A DNA stretch of 64,000 nucleotides from Clostridiales bacterium 1_7_47FAA (GCA_000155435.1 DS990261.1:1012632-1076631), one strand, 5' to 3'. Numbered from the stretch's first letter, positions 43,925 to 52,990 are shown. The notes: a model not told the origin generated them from the letters alone. Numbers and translations are program-made.

Positions 43925-45486
43925 TAAAAGTGGTTCTGATTGAAGATGAAAACGTAGTCTTAAAAGGCATGGCCATGGTATTGAAGCGGGAGCCGGATGT
44001 GGACCTGGCAGGCACGGCAGAAGATGGGAACCAGGGATTGGAGCTGATATACAGGGAACATCCCGATGTGGTCCTGACGGATATCCGCATGCCGGGACTG
44101 TCGGGCCTGGAGATGATAGAACAGGCCCAGATGCGTTTTCCGGACACGGTGTTCATCATATTCAGCGGATTTTGCGAGTTTAAATATGTCCAGCAGGCCA
44201 TTGGCCTGGGCGTGCTTGCCTATCTGGAAAAGCCGGTGACGGTCAGCGATTTGCGGGGCGCCCTTAAAAAGGCCGCCAACCTGGTGGACTACAAGAAAAA
44301 TTATATACGCATGAAGGAGCGCACCCAGCAGGTAAACCGGGTCATGGTGGAGCAGGCCCTGTACGACCTGATGAACCAGCCGTCCGCCATGGAAGCTGCA
44401 AACATGGAGCGGCTTCTGGAGGTGGGGGAATATCTTAGCTTTTCAACTGAGCTGGCCGTGTTATGCGCCGGGAAATTATCCTGGAAGGAGTCTGGCGTGG
44501 ATGAATACCGGAAACTGATTCATGCAATGACATTTTCCATTGCAGGGAACCACAGCCTGGATATTTACACCCTGACCATGGAGGAGCAGCTGTATTTTGT
44601 ATACTTCAACCAGGAATGCCAGATATTTCCCTTTTATCAGGAGATATCCGGGCAAAGGCAGGCGCTGGAGGACCAGGGCATATCCTTTTATGGGGGAATC
44701 AGCAGCATACATCAGGGCATCTATGGGCTGAAGGACGCGTTTTCAGAGGCCAGGAGCGCCCAGAACTATGCGTGCTTCCTGGAAGCGGAGGAGATCGTGC
44801 GCAGCGAGGATGTGAAGTATCGGAACCATATTCCGGCGGAGATTACGGACAGCCAGTATTCCATGGAGTTTAATTTCCGTTTGCAGAATTACAGCCAGTT
44901 CAGGAAACAGGCCGGGGCATACCTGTCCTACCTGGCTAAGGCGGGAATCATGCCGGAGCTTCTGAGGAACGAATGCCTGGACCTGGTATACCTGGTACAA
45001 AAACTTTCGCTGGAATCCGGTGGTGTTGGGGAAGATAGGCTGCCTGTCATCAGCCACAGTGAAATCATGGACCTGGAATCCGCGGAGGAAATGACGGACT
45101 GGGCGCGCCGCATGACGGACCGTTTCCTGCTGGAAGTGGAGCAGGACCGGAATACGGAAAGGGAACACCCTGTAAGCGTGGTGAAAAAATACATAGACCA
45201 GCATTATGCTGAGAGCATCACGCTGGAAACCCTGGCGGACCAGGTCCATATGAACCCCACATATCTGAGCGTCCTGTTTAAAAAGGAAGAGGGGGTTGCC
45301 TACAGCCATTATCTGGCCCAGGTCCGCATCCGCCAGGCAGCAGGGCTGCTGGAAAAGGGGGAAAAGGCAAAGGATGTGTGCAGGAAGGTGGGATATTTCG
45401 ACTACCGCTACTTTAACAAGCAGTTTAAAAAATATGTGGGCATGACACCGGACACCTATAAGCGTACAAAGATAGGGCTTGAATAA
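43921..45486 (+). CDS. YesN-type response regulator with AraC DNA-binding domain
   Basis: 521 aa. Receiver domain 1-118 with D54 in VLTDIRMPGLSG, a central domain, and AraC helix-turn-helices at about 418-518 (ESITLETLADQVHMNPTYLS). It lacks the repeat insert of its counterpart at 16325. Expected to activate the genes starting at 45591. The start is coupled to the kinase stop (ATGA). Confidence 0.9.
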   Translation: MIKVVLIEDENVVLKGMAMVLKREPDVDLAGTAEDGNQGLELIYREHPDVVLTDIRMPGLSGLEMIEQAQMRFPDTVFIIFSGFCEFKYVQQAIGLGVLAYLEKPVTVSDLRGALKKAANLVDYKKNYIRMKERTQQVNRVMVEQALYDLMNQPSAMEAANMERLLEVGEYLSFSTELAVLCAGKLSWKESGVDEYRKLIHAMTFSIAGNHSLDIYTLTMEEQLYFVYFNQECQIFPFYQEISGQRQALEDQGISFYGGISSIHQGIYGLKDAFSEARSAQNYACFLEAEEIVRSEDVKYRNHIPAEITDSQYSMEFNFRLQNYSQFRKQAGAYLSYLAKAGIMPELLRNECLDLVYLVQKLSLESGGVGEDRLPVISHSEIMDLESAEEMTDWARRMTDRFLLEVEQDRNTEREHPVSVVKKYIDQHYAESITLETLADQVHMNPTYLSVLFKKEEGVAYSHYLAQVRIRQAAGLLEKGEKAKDVCRKVGYFDYRYFNKQFKKYVGMTPDTYKRTKIGLE

Positions 45487-45590
45487 AAGAGATTCTTGAA
45501 AATGGCCCAACAATCCAAAATAAAGGCGGATTTAAAAAATTACCGGCTCACCTTACAATGGAACCATAAAACACAGAGGAGAGTCGGGAC

Positions 45591-46442
45591 ATGAAAATTC
45601 AAAACTTAGATTACACAGATGCAGGCTTAATGATGTCTGCCCTCAGGGAAACAGTGGATTATATCAGGAGCCGGACAAGAAAGGTACCTGAGATTGCCAT
45701 GATCTTAGGTTCCGGGCTTGGGGATTACGCGTCCCAGCTGGAAAATGCCGATATCATTCCTTATGAGGACATCCCTAATTTCCCAAAACCGACGGTCAGC
45801 GGACACAGCGGCCGGTTATTCGTGGGGGAGATTGCAGGAAAATGCATTGCCGTGATGCAGGGAAGGAACCATTATTACGAGGGGTATGACACCCAGACAA
45901 TCACTTATCCTGTCAGGGTACTGCGCATGCTGGGGGCCGGCAGCCTTATTCTCACCAATGCCTGCGGGGCCGTGAGCAGACATTTTGTCCCGGGGGACCT
46001 GATGATCATCGAGAATCATCTGGCACACTTCTGCCCGCCGCCCCTGAGGGGAGCACACCTGGAGGAACTGGGACCGAGATTTACCGATATGAGCAGGCCC
46101 TATGACCCGGAGTACATGGAACTGGCCCGCAGATGTGCAAAGGATATGGGAATCAGGATACAGCAGGGCGTGTACGGTTACTGGCCCGGCCCCACCTATG
46201 AGACTGCCGCGGAGGTCCGCGCATATGGAGTCCTGGGGGCCGACGTGGTGGGAATGTCCACCGTGGCGGAGGATATGGTGGCTGTCAACTGCGGAATGAG
46301 GGTATTGGGCATTTCGTGCATAACCAACATGACATGCATCCATTCCTCAGGTAAGACCAGCCACGATGAAGTCATCCAGGTCATGGAGCAGATATCTGAG
46401 AAGACCGTGAAATTGCTGAACCGGATTGTAGAGGAAATGTAG
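45591..46442 (+). CDS. Purine nucleoside phosphorylase (trimeric PunA/XapA type)
   Basis: Phosphorolyses inosine, guanosine and their deoxy forms to base and (deoxy)ribose 1-phosphate. 283 aa; phosphate site ILGSGLG and VSGHSGR, QGRNHYYEG, YWPGPTYETAAEVR, and base-contact Asn in GISCITNMTC. GPTYET replaces the common GPxFET. Placed between the regulator and an ABC transporter operon, which suggests its substrate enters through that transporter. Confidence 0.92.
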   Translation: MKIQNLDYTDAGLMMSALRETVDYIRSRTRKVPEIAMILGSGLGDYASQLENADIIPYEDIPNFPKPTVSGHSGRLFVGEIAGKCIAVMQGRNHYYEGYDTQTITYPVRVLRMLGAGSLILTNACGAVSRHFVPGDLMIIENHLAHFCPPPLRGAHLEELGPRFTDMSRPYDPEYMELARRCAKDMGIRIQQGVYGYWPGPTYETAAEVRAYGVLGADVVGMSTVAEDMVAVNCGMRVLGISCITNMTCIHSSGKTSHDEVIQVMEQISEKTVKLLNRIVEEM

Positions 46443-46471
46443 GCGCACAGGTGATAAGGAGGAGAAGGATA

Positions 46472-47848
46472 ATGAGAAGCAGGCAGATGATTTCAGTGTT
46501 GTTGGCCGCAGTGATTGCACTTTCAAGCGTGGGATGTTCCGGCGCCCCCTCATCCGGGACAGGTTCTTCCGGCTCCGGCAGCCCTTCGGGGACAGAGGCC
46601 GGACAGGATGGACAGACCGGACAGGATGGAGAAAAGGCGGGGAATGGTAAAACAGATATAAAGGAACGGACCATTACCTGGATGACCGTGCGTTCCTCGT
46701 GGCCTGCCATGAACATGATTGCTGAAGATTATATGAAGGAAAACCCGGATGTAAAAGTGGAGTTTGAGGTGATTTCCGACCGTTCCACCTATAACCAGAA
46801 GCTGAAGATCCTGGCTGCCAGCAACGAACTGCCGGATTTGTTTGACAGCGAGGGGGATACCCTGCTCAGTGAGATTGCCTCTACCGGGGCCTTGGTGGAT
46901 GTGGACGGATTGTATAAAGACCTGGGCTATGACCGCATGATGAGCATTGGGGAAAACTATGCGCGTCTGTCTGACGGTAAACTTTACAGCCTTGCATGGG
47001 AGAACAACATTGAATATTTCTGGTACCACAAGGATTTATTCAAAAAGGCCGGAATCCAGAAGACACCGGAAACCTTTGATGAATTACTGGATACCTGCCA
47101 GCAGCTAAAGGATGCCGGGATCACACCCATCTCCACGTGGCCGGGCTGGGCCCTGTTACGCTGGATGGCTTTTATCCCCTACCGCCTGGAGGGAAATGAT
47201 TACATTGAGAAGCTGAAGGTGGGGGAGGCGAAGATGAGTGACCCCGTGGGCATCCAGGCAGCCAATTTCTTCCAGAAACTGGGTACGGAATATTTCCAGC
47301 CCGGTTGGTCCACCAGCGACTATACCAGCGCCCTTGAGAATTTCCTTTCAGGAAATGCCGCAATCTATTACATCGGTACCTGGCAGTTCAGCAGTTTCAT
47401 GGATGAAAACAGGGAACTGAAAGACGATTACGCATATTTCTATATGCCTTCCATGGAAGGAGCAGTGAATGGCAGGACCGATATGTGGGCCAATGCAGGC
47501 ACAGGCACGTCCATCAGCAAGGATAAATATGACGACCAGTTAAAGGATTTTATCAAATATGTGCTGGACAGTTATCCTGAAACTGCATTTTATAAGACCA
47601 GCGTCATGCCGCCCATGGACTTTGACACCACGCTGGGAACCTTCTCGGACTTTGACCAGAAGGTCATGGATGACTGCAACAACCTGACAGATTACGGATA
47701 CAGCTGGGATGTGCGCATGGACTCTGCCACGGTTGAGGTGATGAATAAGGAGATTGTCAACCTGGGTATGGGCGCCATAACGCCTGAGGAATTTGCACAG
47801 CGCATTGACGCCGCTATTGCTGAAAATGCCCCCAAGTTCTTTCAATGA
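46472..47848 (+). CDS. ABC transporter solute-binding lipoprotein (CUT1/family 1)
   Basis: 458 aa. Lipobox SVGC (C22), a Ser/Gly/Asp/Gln-rich spacer (residues 23-58, GQDGQTGQDG), then an SBP_bac_1 fold. ATG 46472 follows AAGGAGGAGAAGG; the GTG at 46451 lies upstream of that site. Family receptors bind oligosaccharides, but the flanking genes for purine nucleoside phosphorylase and deoxyribosyltransferase point to a nucleoside or a nucleoside-sugar compound. The purine transporters I know in Firmicutes use unrelated BMP-family receptors. Confidence 0.88.
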   Translation: MRSRQMISVLLAAVIALSSVGCSGAPSSGTGSSGSGSPSGTEAGQDGQTGQDGEKAGNGKTDIKERTITWMTVRSSWPAMNMIAEDYMKENPDVKVEFEVISDRSTYNQKLKILAASNELPDLFDSEGDTLLSEIASTGALVDVDGLYKDLGYDRMMSIGENYARLSDGKLYSLAWENNIEYFWYHKDLFKKAGIQKTPETFDELLDTCQQLKDAGITPISTWPGWALLRWMAFIPYRLEGNDYIEKLKVGEAKMSDPVGIQAANFFQKLGTEYFQPGWSTSDYTSALENFLSGNAAIYYIGTWQFSSFMDENRELKDDYAYFYMPSMEGAVNGRTDMWANAGTGTSISKDKYDDQLKDFIKYVLDSYPETAFYKTSVMPPMDFDTTLGTFSDFDQKVMDDCNNLTDYGYSWDVRMDSATVEVMNKEIVNLGMGAITPEEFAQRIDAAIAENAPKFFQ

Positions 47849-47880
47849 CCTGGCAGGCCCTAGAATGAGGAGGATTCCAC

Positions 47881-48750
47881 ATGTGTCTACATCGAAAACA
47901 GGATCCATACATTTTCCTTGCCCTGCCTCTCATTGTATATCTTGCAGTGGTCCTGATTCCCATATTTTCATCCATATATTACAGTGTCATGGACTGGAAC
48001 GGTATTACGGAAATGAAGTTTGTGGGAATAAGGAACTACGCCAAGATGTTCAAGGACCCAAATCTGCCCACCTGCCTGTTTAACAGCCTGAAATATGCTG
48101 CCGTCGGTACCGTATTCCAAGTGGGCGGAGGCCTTGTCCTGGCCATCCTGGTCCAGCAGATACGCAAGGGACAGAATATCACCAGGGTAATCCTGTTTAC
48201 CCCGGTGGTCATATCCGGTATGGCCATGAGCCAGACCTTTAAGAAGTTATTAGCCATCAGCCCGGACGGCGTGGTCAATGCATTTCTGGGAGCGGTCGGG
48301 TTGTCACATCTGAAAACCGCGTTCCTGGCAGACATGGACCTGACCTTGTGGGTGGTGGCAATTGCCGAGGCATACCGTTTCTGGGGGCTGTACATGGTGG
48401 TGTTCCACTCAGCATTTACCTCCATTGACAGCGAGGTCATTGAGGCGGCTTCCATTGATGGGGCCGGATACTGGAAGACGCTGCTCTATGTCCGGCTGCC
48501 CCTGATCCGCCCGGTTATCATCAACTGTATCGTATTGGCGGTCATTGGCACCTTAAAGGCATTTGAAGGTCCGTTTGTCCTGACCAACGGAGGTCCGGGA
48601 TATGCCAGCGAGCTGATGGCAACCTATATGTATAAGACGGCATTTAACAACATGGAATATGGATACGGCAGTGCGCTGAGCCTGATCATTGTAGTGGAAT
48701 GTATTGCGATTTTCGGACTTATCAATGCCCTGACAAAGCGGAAGGAGTGA
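47881..48750 (+). CDS. ABC transporter permease 1 (CUT1, MalF-like)
   Basis: 289 aa, six helices, EAA loop EAASIDGAGYWKTLLYVRLP. AGGAGG lies before the start. No ATPase gene follows, so a shared MsmX-type ATPase is presumed. Confidence 0.9.
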   Translation: MCLHRKQDPYIFLALPLIVYLAVVLIPIFSSIYYSVMDWNGITEMKFVGIRNYAKMFKDPNLPTCLFNSLKYAAVGTVFQVGGGLVLAILVQQIRKGQNITRVILFTPVVISGMAMSQTFKKLLAISPDGVVNAFLGAVGLSHLKTAFLADMDLTLWVVAIAEAYRFWGLYMVVFHSAFTSIDSEVIEAASIDGAGYWKTLLYVRLPLIRPVIINCIVLAVIGTLKAFEGPFVLTNGGPGYASELMATYMYKTAFNNMEYGYGSALSLIIVVECIAIFGLINALTKRKE

Positions 48751-48758
48751 GAAGGAGC

Positions 48759-49592
48759 ATGAAAAACATAAAATCCCTGAAACGGCTGCCCCTTTACTGC
48801 CTGATCCTGCTTGTGGCGGTCATACAGACTTATCCCATCCTGTGGATTTTCCTGTCCAGCATCAAGCCTTCACAGGAGCATCTGATGAACCCGCCCTATG
48901 CCCTGCCAACAGCGCCTACGCTTGCCAACTATGTAAGCCTTCTGGATTCCATGATACCCACCTATTTTAAGAACAGCGTGGTAGTGGCAGCCATAACCCT
49001 TACAGGAATCGTGGTGCTGGGGGCGTTGGCAGCCTATCCTTTATCCAAAATGCAGTTTAGGGGACGTACCCTGGTGCGCAACTTCTTCATGCTGGGCATC
49101 ATGATTCCCATTTTTGTATCCCTGGTCCCCATGTTCGGGGTATACAACAGGCTGGGGCTTAAGAATACATACTGGTCCCTGATAATACCCCAGGTAGGGT
49201 TTGCCATACCCATGGGCATGTACCTCTATATTGGCTTTTTGGACCAGATACCGGATGCCCTTATTGAGGCGGCCTATATGGACGGCGCCGGTTCCTTCCG
49301 TATATTCCTGGAAATCATTGTGCCCCTTCTGCATAATGCCATTGCAACCATTGCCATATTTGAGTTTGTATTTGTGTGGAATGAGTTTACATTTGCAAAT
49401 ACATTCATCAGTACCAGCGCAATGAAAACAGTCCCGGTAGGACTGAATGATTTCATCAATAATTTCGGCCTGAGGGACTGGGGGCTTACCTTTGCGGCTG
49501 TATCCGTGACAGTACTGCCCACACTGATAGTATTCTTTATATTAAATAAACAGGTAATGGCAGGAATGACTGCCGGAGCCGTAAAAAGTTAA
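48759..49592 (+). CDS. ABC transporter permease 2 (CUT1, MalG-like)
   Basis: 277 aa, six helices, EAA loop EAAYMDGAGSFRIFLEIIVP, typical C-terminus NKQVMAGMTAGAVKS. ATG 48759 has AGAAGGAG upstream and is 9 bp after permease 1; the longer frame from 48699 is inside permease 1. Confidence 0.9.
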   Translation: MKNIKSLKRLPLYCLILLVAVIQTYPILWIFLSSIKPSQEHLMNPPYALPTAPTLANYVSLLDSMIPTYFKNSVVVAAITLTGIVVLGALAAYPLSKMQFRGRTLVRNFFMLGIMIPIFVSLVPMFGVYNRLGLKNTYWSLIIPQVGFAIPMGMYLYIGFLDQIPDALIEAAYMDGAGSFRIFLEIIVPLLHNAIATIAIFEFVFVWNEFTFANTFISTSAMKTVPVGLNDFINNFGLRDWGLTFAAVSVTVLPTLIVFFILNKQVMAGMTAGAVKS

Positions 49593-49617
49593 CTTTACAT
49601 GAGAAAGGAAATAGCAG

Positions 49618-50550
49618 ATGTCCAGTAAATTATATATACAGAACAGGATTTATAATGTAAATGACCGCCTGATTGCCCTTGATTTATACGAAAGAATCAT
49701 TGATTGGATTGACAAGGGGCTTCTGGCTGATATGAAAGAGCCATACCTTCCTTTTAAGAGCACCAACAATACCAGCGTTGACCAGGAGGTGGGAATATTT
49801 GAAATGGATGTGCAGGCCCTGGCTGACTGCAGCGGGGTAGTGGGGTATTTTGACGGATGGACCTATGACCCGGGCTGTGGGTTTGAAATTGGCTGTGGGT
49901 ACGCATGGGGATATCCGGTCAACATCATCTCCACGGATATTTTCACCAGTTCGGTGGGGGATTCACAGGATTTTTACCATGCAAGCAGACTGGTGGAGCA
50001 TATTTCAAATTTTGCGGCTGTTTCGGACCTGAATCAGGAGATAACGGATTACAGGCAGAGGAACATGGATGTGCTGGAACGGGCCCTGACGGTTTTTAAA
50101 AACAATCTGATCCGCGATTTCGGGACGCCCAGACCGGCCCCTGTACCCATTCAGTCCTTGCCGGTGGAGTATGACTATTACCTGGATCCTAATTTTAAAT
50201 ATACGGAATCCGGGCAGATGCTGCTTGAGAAAATCAAATCAGCAATCCAGGCAGCAGGAAAGACCTGTGTGACAGGGGACAACCAGGGCGATATTGAGGA
50301 GGATATTGACCGCCTGAGAAAAAGCGGCCAGGCCATCCTGCTATTTGATGCGGTGGAACCCAATATTGACTCAGCCGTCCTTGGGGGGATTGCATATGGA
50401 ATCGGCCGGAAACCCATTGTATACTCCAGCAATAAGCAGCGGATCCATATGTCAGGCAGGTTTGTGTGCCAGCTTAACAGCATGAACTGTTATTCGGCTG
50501 AGAAGGTGGTGGAATCCTTGGAGGAACTTGTGAAGGTGATTGGGGAATAG
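49618..50550 (+). CDS. Nucleoside 2-deoxyribosyltransferase-family protein, two tandem domains
   Basis: 310 aa, about twice the usual 150. The first half matches nucleoside 2-deoxyribosyltransferases, which swap bases on deoxynucleosides: catalytic E90 in YDPGCGFEIGCGYAWG, with the Asp-Pro-Gly before it. The second half (about 183-310) has the same order (N-terminal YxxxxxF, then QAILLFDAVEPNID, SAVLGGIAYGIGRKPI) but the Glu position is V254, so it looks non-catalytic. Last gene before a terminator in the ABC/nucleoside phosphorylase run. Hydrolysis of nucleosides is an alternative activity. Confidence 0.82.
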   Translation: MSSKLYIQNRIYNVNDRLIALDLYERIIDWIDKGLLADMKEPYLPFKSTNNTSVDQEVGIFEMDVQALADCSGVVGYFDGWTYDPGCGFEIGCGYAWGYPVNIISTDIFTSSVGDSQDFYHASRLVEHISNFAAVSDLNQEITDYRQRNMDVLERALTVFKNNLIRDFGTPRPAPVPIQSLPVEYDYYLDPNFKYTESGQMLLEKIKSAIQAAGKTCVTGDNQGDIEEDIDRLRKSGQAILLFDAVEPNIDSAVLGGIAYGIGRKPIVYSSNKQRIHMSGRFVCQLNSMNCYSAEKVVESLEELVKVIGE

Positions 50551-50628
50551 TTGCGGGGGATCTACGTGATAGCTATGCGGATAGCCATGTGGATGGATAT
50601 ATTTCTGAAAAGACGGATTTCTGAAAAG

Positions 50629-50657
50629 ACGGTCAGGCATTGCCTGGTCGTTTTTTT
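50629..50657 (+). terminator. Terminator of the nucleoside-related operon
   Basis: ACGGTCAGGC pairs with GCCTGGTCGT with two G-T pairs, tight loop, seven T. It is preceded by a short direct repeat ATTTCTGAAAAGACGG (copies at 50600 and 50617). Confidence 0.7.
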
Positions 50658-50710
50658 GTTATCATCGGTATGGTATCACTTTTAAAATCAGCGGTTATTA
50701 AAGTTGATTC

Positions 50711-50746
50711 TATCATTTGACTTCTATGATATACTTGATTTATAAA
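50711..50746 (+). promoter_or_regulatory. Promoter of the three-gene unknown cluster with overlapping dyad
   Basis: TTGACT (50717-50722), 18 bp, TATAAA (50741-50746). TATCAT-N9-ATGATA (50711-50731) overlaps the -35 box and may be an operator. Confidence 0.5.
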
Positions 50747-50840
50747 ATATGCTTGTCTGAACTGCCGCTTAACCAGAAGCATGGAGACATCAAGAAAGAA
50801 TGGGTCACTGATGATACAGCAGTCAGTATAGGATGATTCT

Positions 50841-51545
50841 ATGGATGATAAAATAAAATCAATGATTGATGAATATATAGCCAAGGTAGAGGATGTATGC
50901 TGCAAACTACTGGAAGGAATAAACAGGCAGGAAAACCTAAAATTAAGAACGAAATGGGATTTTTTTGAATACAGGGGCAAAGTGCGTAAAACCGTGTTCA
51001 TCATCGGTGGTACCACATACAGACTTCATGGGAACGGCTGCTTTGCTTTTGGCGATGGGCTGTTTTTGGATTGGAATTTTGGTTACAGAAGCAGATGGTG
51101 CGGTATTGATCCCAGGATACTGGGGATGACCCTCAAGCAGGGAGGGAGCAGCCAAACGGAATATTTCGATGGCAAATTATTGGAAGAAGCTTGTGAGCTG
51201 GCTGTCATTGAAGGCGAAATGTTTAAAAAGAACGGACTCTATCATTATGCGGTGAATAAAAAGGATACATTTACGCCGGAGTTCCCAAAGGAATATGACA
51301 CTTTGGCAATAGAGTATTTTCGTGAAACGTGGATACTTCCAAGAAGTAAGATGACGGATAGGTTTTTGAGAAAAAGTAATTGGATTTGTAATCAGATATA
51401 CGGCAATCAAAATAGATATGTTTTACGGTTCTTTCTAGGAGAAAACGAAATATATTCAGTTCCATATGATGACATGAACTATCCGGAGAATGCGGTTAAA
51501 ATCATGACAGACACCATTCTCTGGAATTTGAAGAAGCAGGGATAG
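50841..51545 (+). CDS. Unrecognised 234-aa protein, possible orphan immunity protein (DUF6896-like)
   Basis: No signal peptide or membrane helix. An N-terminal helical segment (1-40) precedes a beta-rich core with a HGNGCFAF..LDWNFGYRSRWCGIDPRILG run that resembles, from memory, the DUF6896 type often found with polymorphic toxins; I cannot confirm this. The C-terminal part is Trp/Tyr-rich. The ribosome site is weak. AT-rich codons compared with the genes on both sides suggest acquisition. It is followed at 30 bp by another small unknown gene; no toxin gene is seen. Confidence 0.55.
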   Translation: MDDKIKSMIDEYIAKVEDVCCKLLEGINRQENLKLRTKWDFFEYRGKVRKTVFIIGGTTYRLHGNGCFAFGDGLFLDWNFGYRSRWCGIDPRILGMTLKQGGSSQTEYFDGKLLEEACELAVIEGEMFKKNGLYHYAVNKKDTFTPEFPKEYDTLAIEYFRETWILPRSKMTDRFLRKSNWICNQIYGNQNRYVLRFFLGENEIYSVPYDDMNYPENAVKIMTDTILWNLKKQG

Positions 51546-51574
51546 GGATTGTGCAGATTAAGGAGGGACAGGCG

Positions 51575-51946
51575 ATGCATAAAATTGCAGAAAGTATGCA
51601 TTATGAGGTGTATAGGGAGTATGAGACGGTTCTTTTGAAAATGAAACACCTGGAACGAACCGTGACCATTGGAGACTTTTATGGGGACGTAGGAAAAGTA
51701 ATCATATCCCCAAAAGAGGAATGCTGTGTAATGGCTGGATGCGGAGTCATTGTTTATTATTTAAATGAACCATTTACACCGTATGGGTATGATAAAAGAT
51801 GTGGACAGTGGAAGGAGTGGTATAGGGCTGGAGATACATGGGTGGAGGATGTGGTGTTGGAAAACGATGGAACCATAGTGATACAGTTGGAAAATGGGGA
51901 GAAAACTGCCCTGCCGTGCCTTCCTCAGGAAGAAGGCCGGATATGA
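51575..51946 (+). CDS. Unrecognised 123-aa protein, possible orphan immunity protein
   Basis: ATG 51575 follows AAGGAGG by 8 bases; the upstream GTG at 51551 precedes that site. An acidic, beta-rich cytoplasmic protein with GDFYGDVGKVIISPKEECCV and AGCGVIVYYLNEPFTPYGY motifs, ending in a run predicted as strands. Composition and size resemble immunity proteins of contact-dependent or polymorphic toxin systems, but I know no family by name. Its TGA overlaps the next start by 4 bp. Confidence 0.5.
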   Translation: MHKIAESMHYEVYREYETVLLKMKHLERTVTIGDFYGDVGKVIISPKEECCVMAGCGVIVYYLNEPFTPYGYDKRCGQWKEWYRAGDTWVEDVVLENDGTIVIQLENGEKTALPCLPQEEGRI

Positions 51947-52566
51947 GCACAACATTTGAAGTGTATCCTGCAGATACATACATCCCTTCTTTTTCAGGAC
52001 TTCTGTCCCATACGGAAATGGCGCTGGAATGCTACCTGAAAAGCATACATATTAATAAAAGTATCCGAATGAACGCCGAACTGCATCTGATAAACGGACA
52101 TGATAAAAAAACGGTTCAGCCTGAAGATAAAGTGGTATGGGATGAAACTGCCTATGCCTGGTTTTTTGTTAAGGATGTTCCCGGAGGGACCGATGCCTAT
52201 TACTGCAGGCATACGGACTTGGACATCGGATTTTTAAAAGAAGAATTGGCTATGAATGATAATTTTAGGAAACACAGCAAGATCATCCATGATAATTTGA
52301 GGGTAGGATATCACTGGGTATTCAGGAGAAGTGCGGGACAGCCGGCCATAATCACATTGTCCTATGGATTTCTGGCAGCCGCGCTGGCAAAGCTGACCAA
52401 TGGGGTTATTTATACGGATGACGGGGCATGGGATTACGAAAAATTCCCGGCAGGGCCAGATGATTTCATGAGCTGGTATTTCAGGCCGGAACATGCTGCG
52501 AATCAGGATGATGCAGACTTTACGGAGAGATGTATACGGTCAATCTGGAAAATGCTGGCTGATTGA
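51943..52566 (+). CDS. Unrecognised 207-aa protein at the end of the unknown cluster
   Basis: Starts inside the previous stop (ATGA), so translationally coupled. The N-terminal half has alternating strands (TTFEVYPADTYIPSFSGLLS); the second half includes HDNLRVGYHWVFRRSAGQPA and a helical LSYGFLAAALAKLTNGVIYT segment. The first frame codons from 51838 are antisense-like shadow and not used. No known domain recognised; grouping with the two preceding genes suggests a shared role. Confidence 0.5.
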   Translation: MSTTFEVYPADTYIPSFSGLLSHTEMALECYLKSIHINKSIRMNAELHLINGHDKKTVQPEDKVVWDETAYAWFFVKDVPGGTDAYYCRHTDLDIGFLKEELAMNDNFRKHSKIIHDNLRVGYHWVFRRSAGQPAIITLSYGFLAAALAKLTNGVIYTDDGAWDYEKFPAGPDDFMSWYFRPEHAANQDDADFTERCIRSIWKMLAD

Positions 52567-52585
52567 CAGGGGACTGTTCCATAAA

Positions 52586-52795
52586 GTGTCAGTGCCTCTC
52601 AAGTGTCAGTGCCTCTCAGGTGTCAGTGCCTCTCAGGTGTCAGTGCCTCTCAGGTGTCAATGCCTCTCAAGTGTCAGTGCCTCTCAAGTGTCAATGCCCT
52701 TTAGGTATAAATGTCTCTCAGGCGCCTGTGCCCCTTAGGTGTCAATGCCCTTTAGATGTAAATGTCTCTCAGGCGCCAGTTACCCTTAGGTGTCA
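52586..52795. repeat. 17-bp minisatellite, about 12 units
   Basis: The unit GTGTCAGTGCCTCTCAR repeats every 17 bp from 52586. The first seven copies are nearly identical; later ones decay (GTGTCAATGCCCTTTAG, ATGTAAATGTCTCTCAG). 17 is not a multiple of three and every frame changes, so it is noncoding. It lies directly after the unknown three-gene cluster. Confidence 0.88.
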
Positions 52796-52828
52796 ATAAT
52801 AGCATAACTGGATTAAGAGCCAAAGAAA

Positions 52829-52860
52829 CACCCTCAGAAGTCGGACTATTTCTGAGGGTG
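52829..52860 (-). terminator. Terminator of the antiporter gene
   Basis: An 11-bp perfect stem CACCCTCAGAA/TTCTGAGGGTG, 10-nt loop; on the minus strand it is followed by TTTCTTT. Located 129 bp past the antiporter stop, beyond the 16-bp repeat. Confidence 0.55.
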
Positions 52861-52904
52861 CGTTCATTACGTGGATGGGATATCAAAGTTTAAAATACCG
52901 AAGC

Positions 52905-52990
52905 CCGTCTAGACAACCACCTATCGAACCAACCGCCTATCGAACCAACCGCCTATCGAACCAACCGTCTATCGAACCAACTGTCCGCCT
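52905..52990. repeat. 16-bp tandem repeat, four copies plus degenerate ends
   Basis: CTATCGAACCAACCGC recurs at 52921, 52937, 52953 and 52969. It lies in the 3' untranslated part of the antiporter gene. Identical copies without spacers, so not CRISPR. Confidence 0.85.

Noticed and set aside
52493..52799. Open frames through the 17-bp array
   Set aside because: Long only because the repeat lacks stops; period is not a multiple of three and no start signal exists.
52586..52990. CRISPR-like repeats
   Set aside because: Units of 16-17 bp are directly adjacent with no unique spacers and no cas genes nearby; they are minisatellites.
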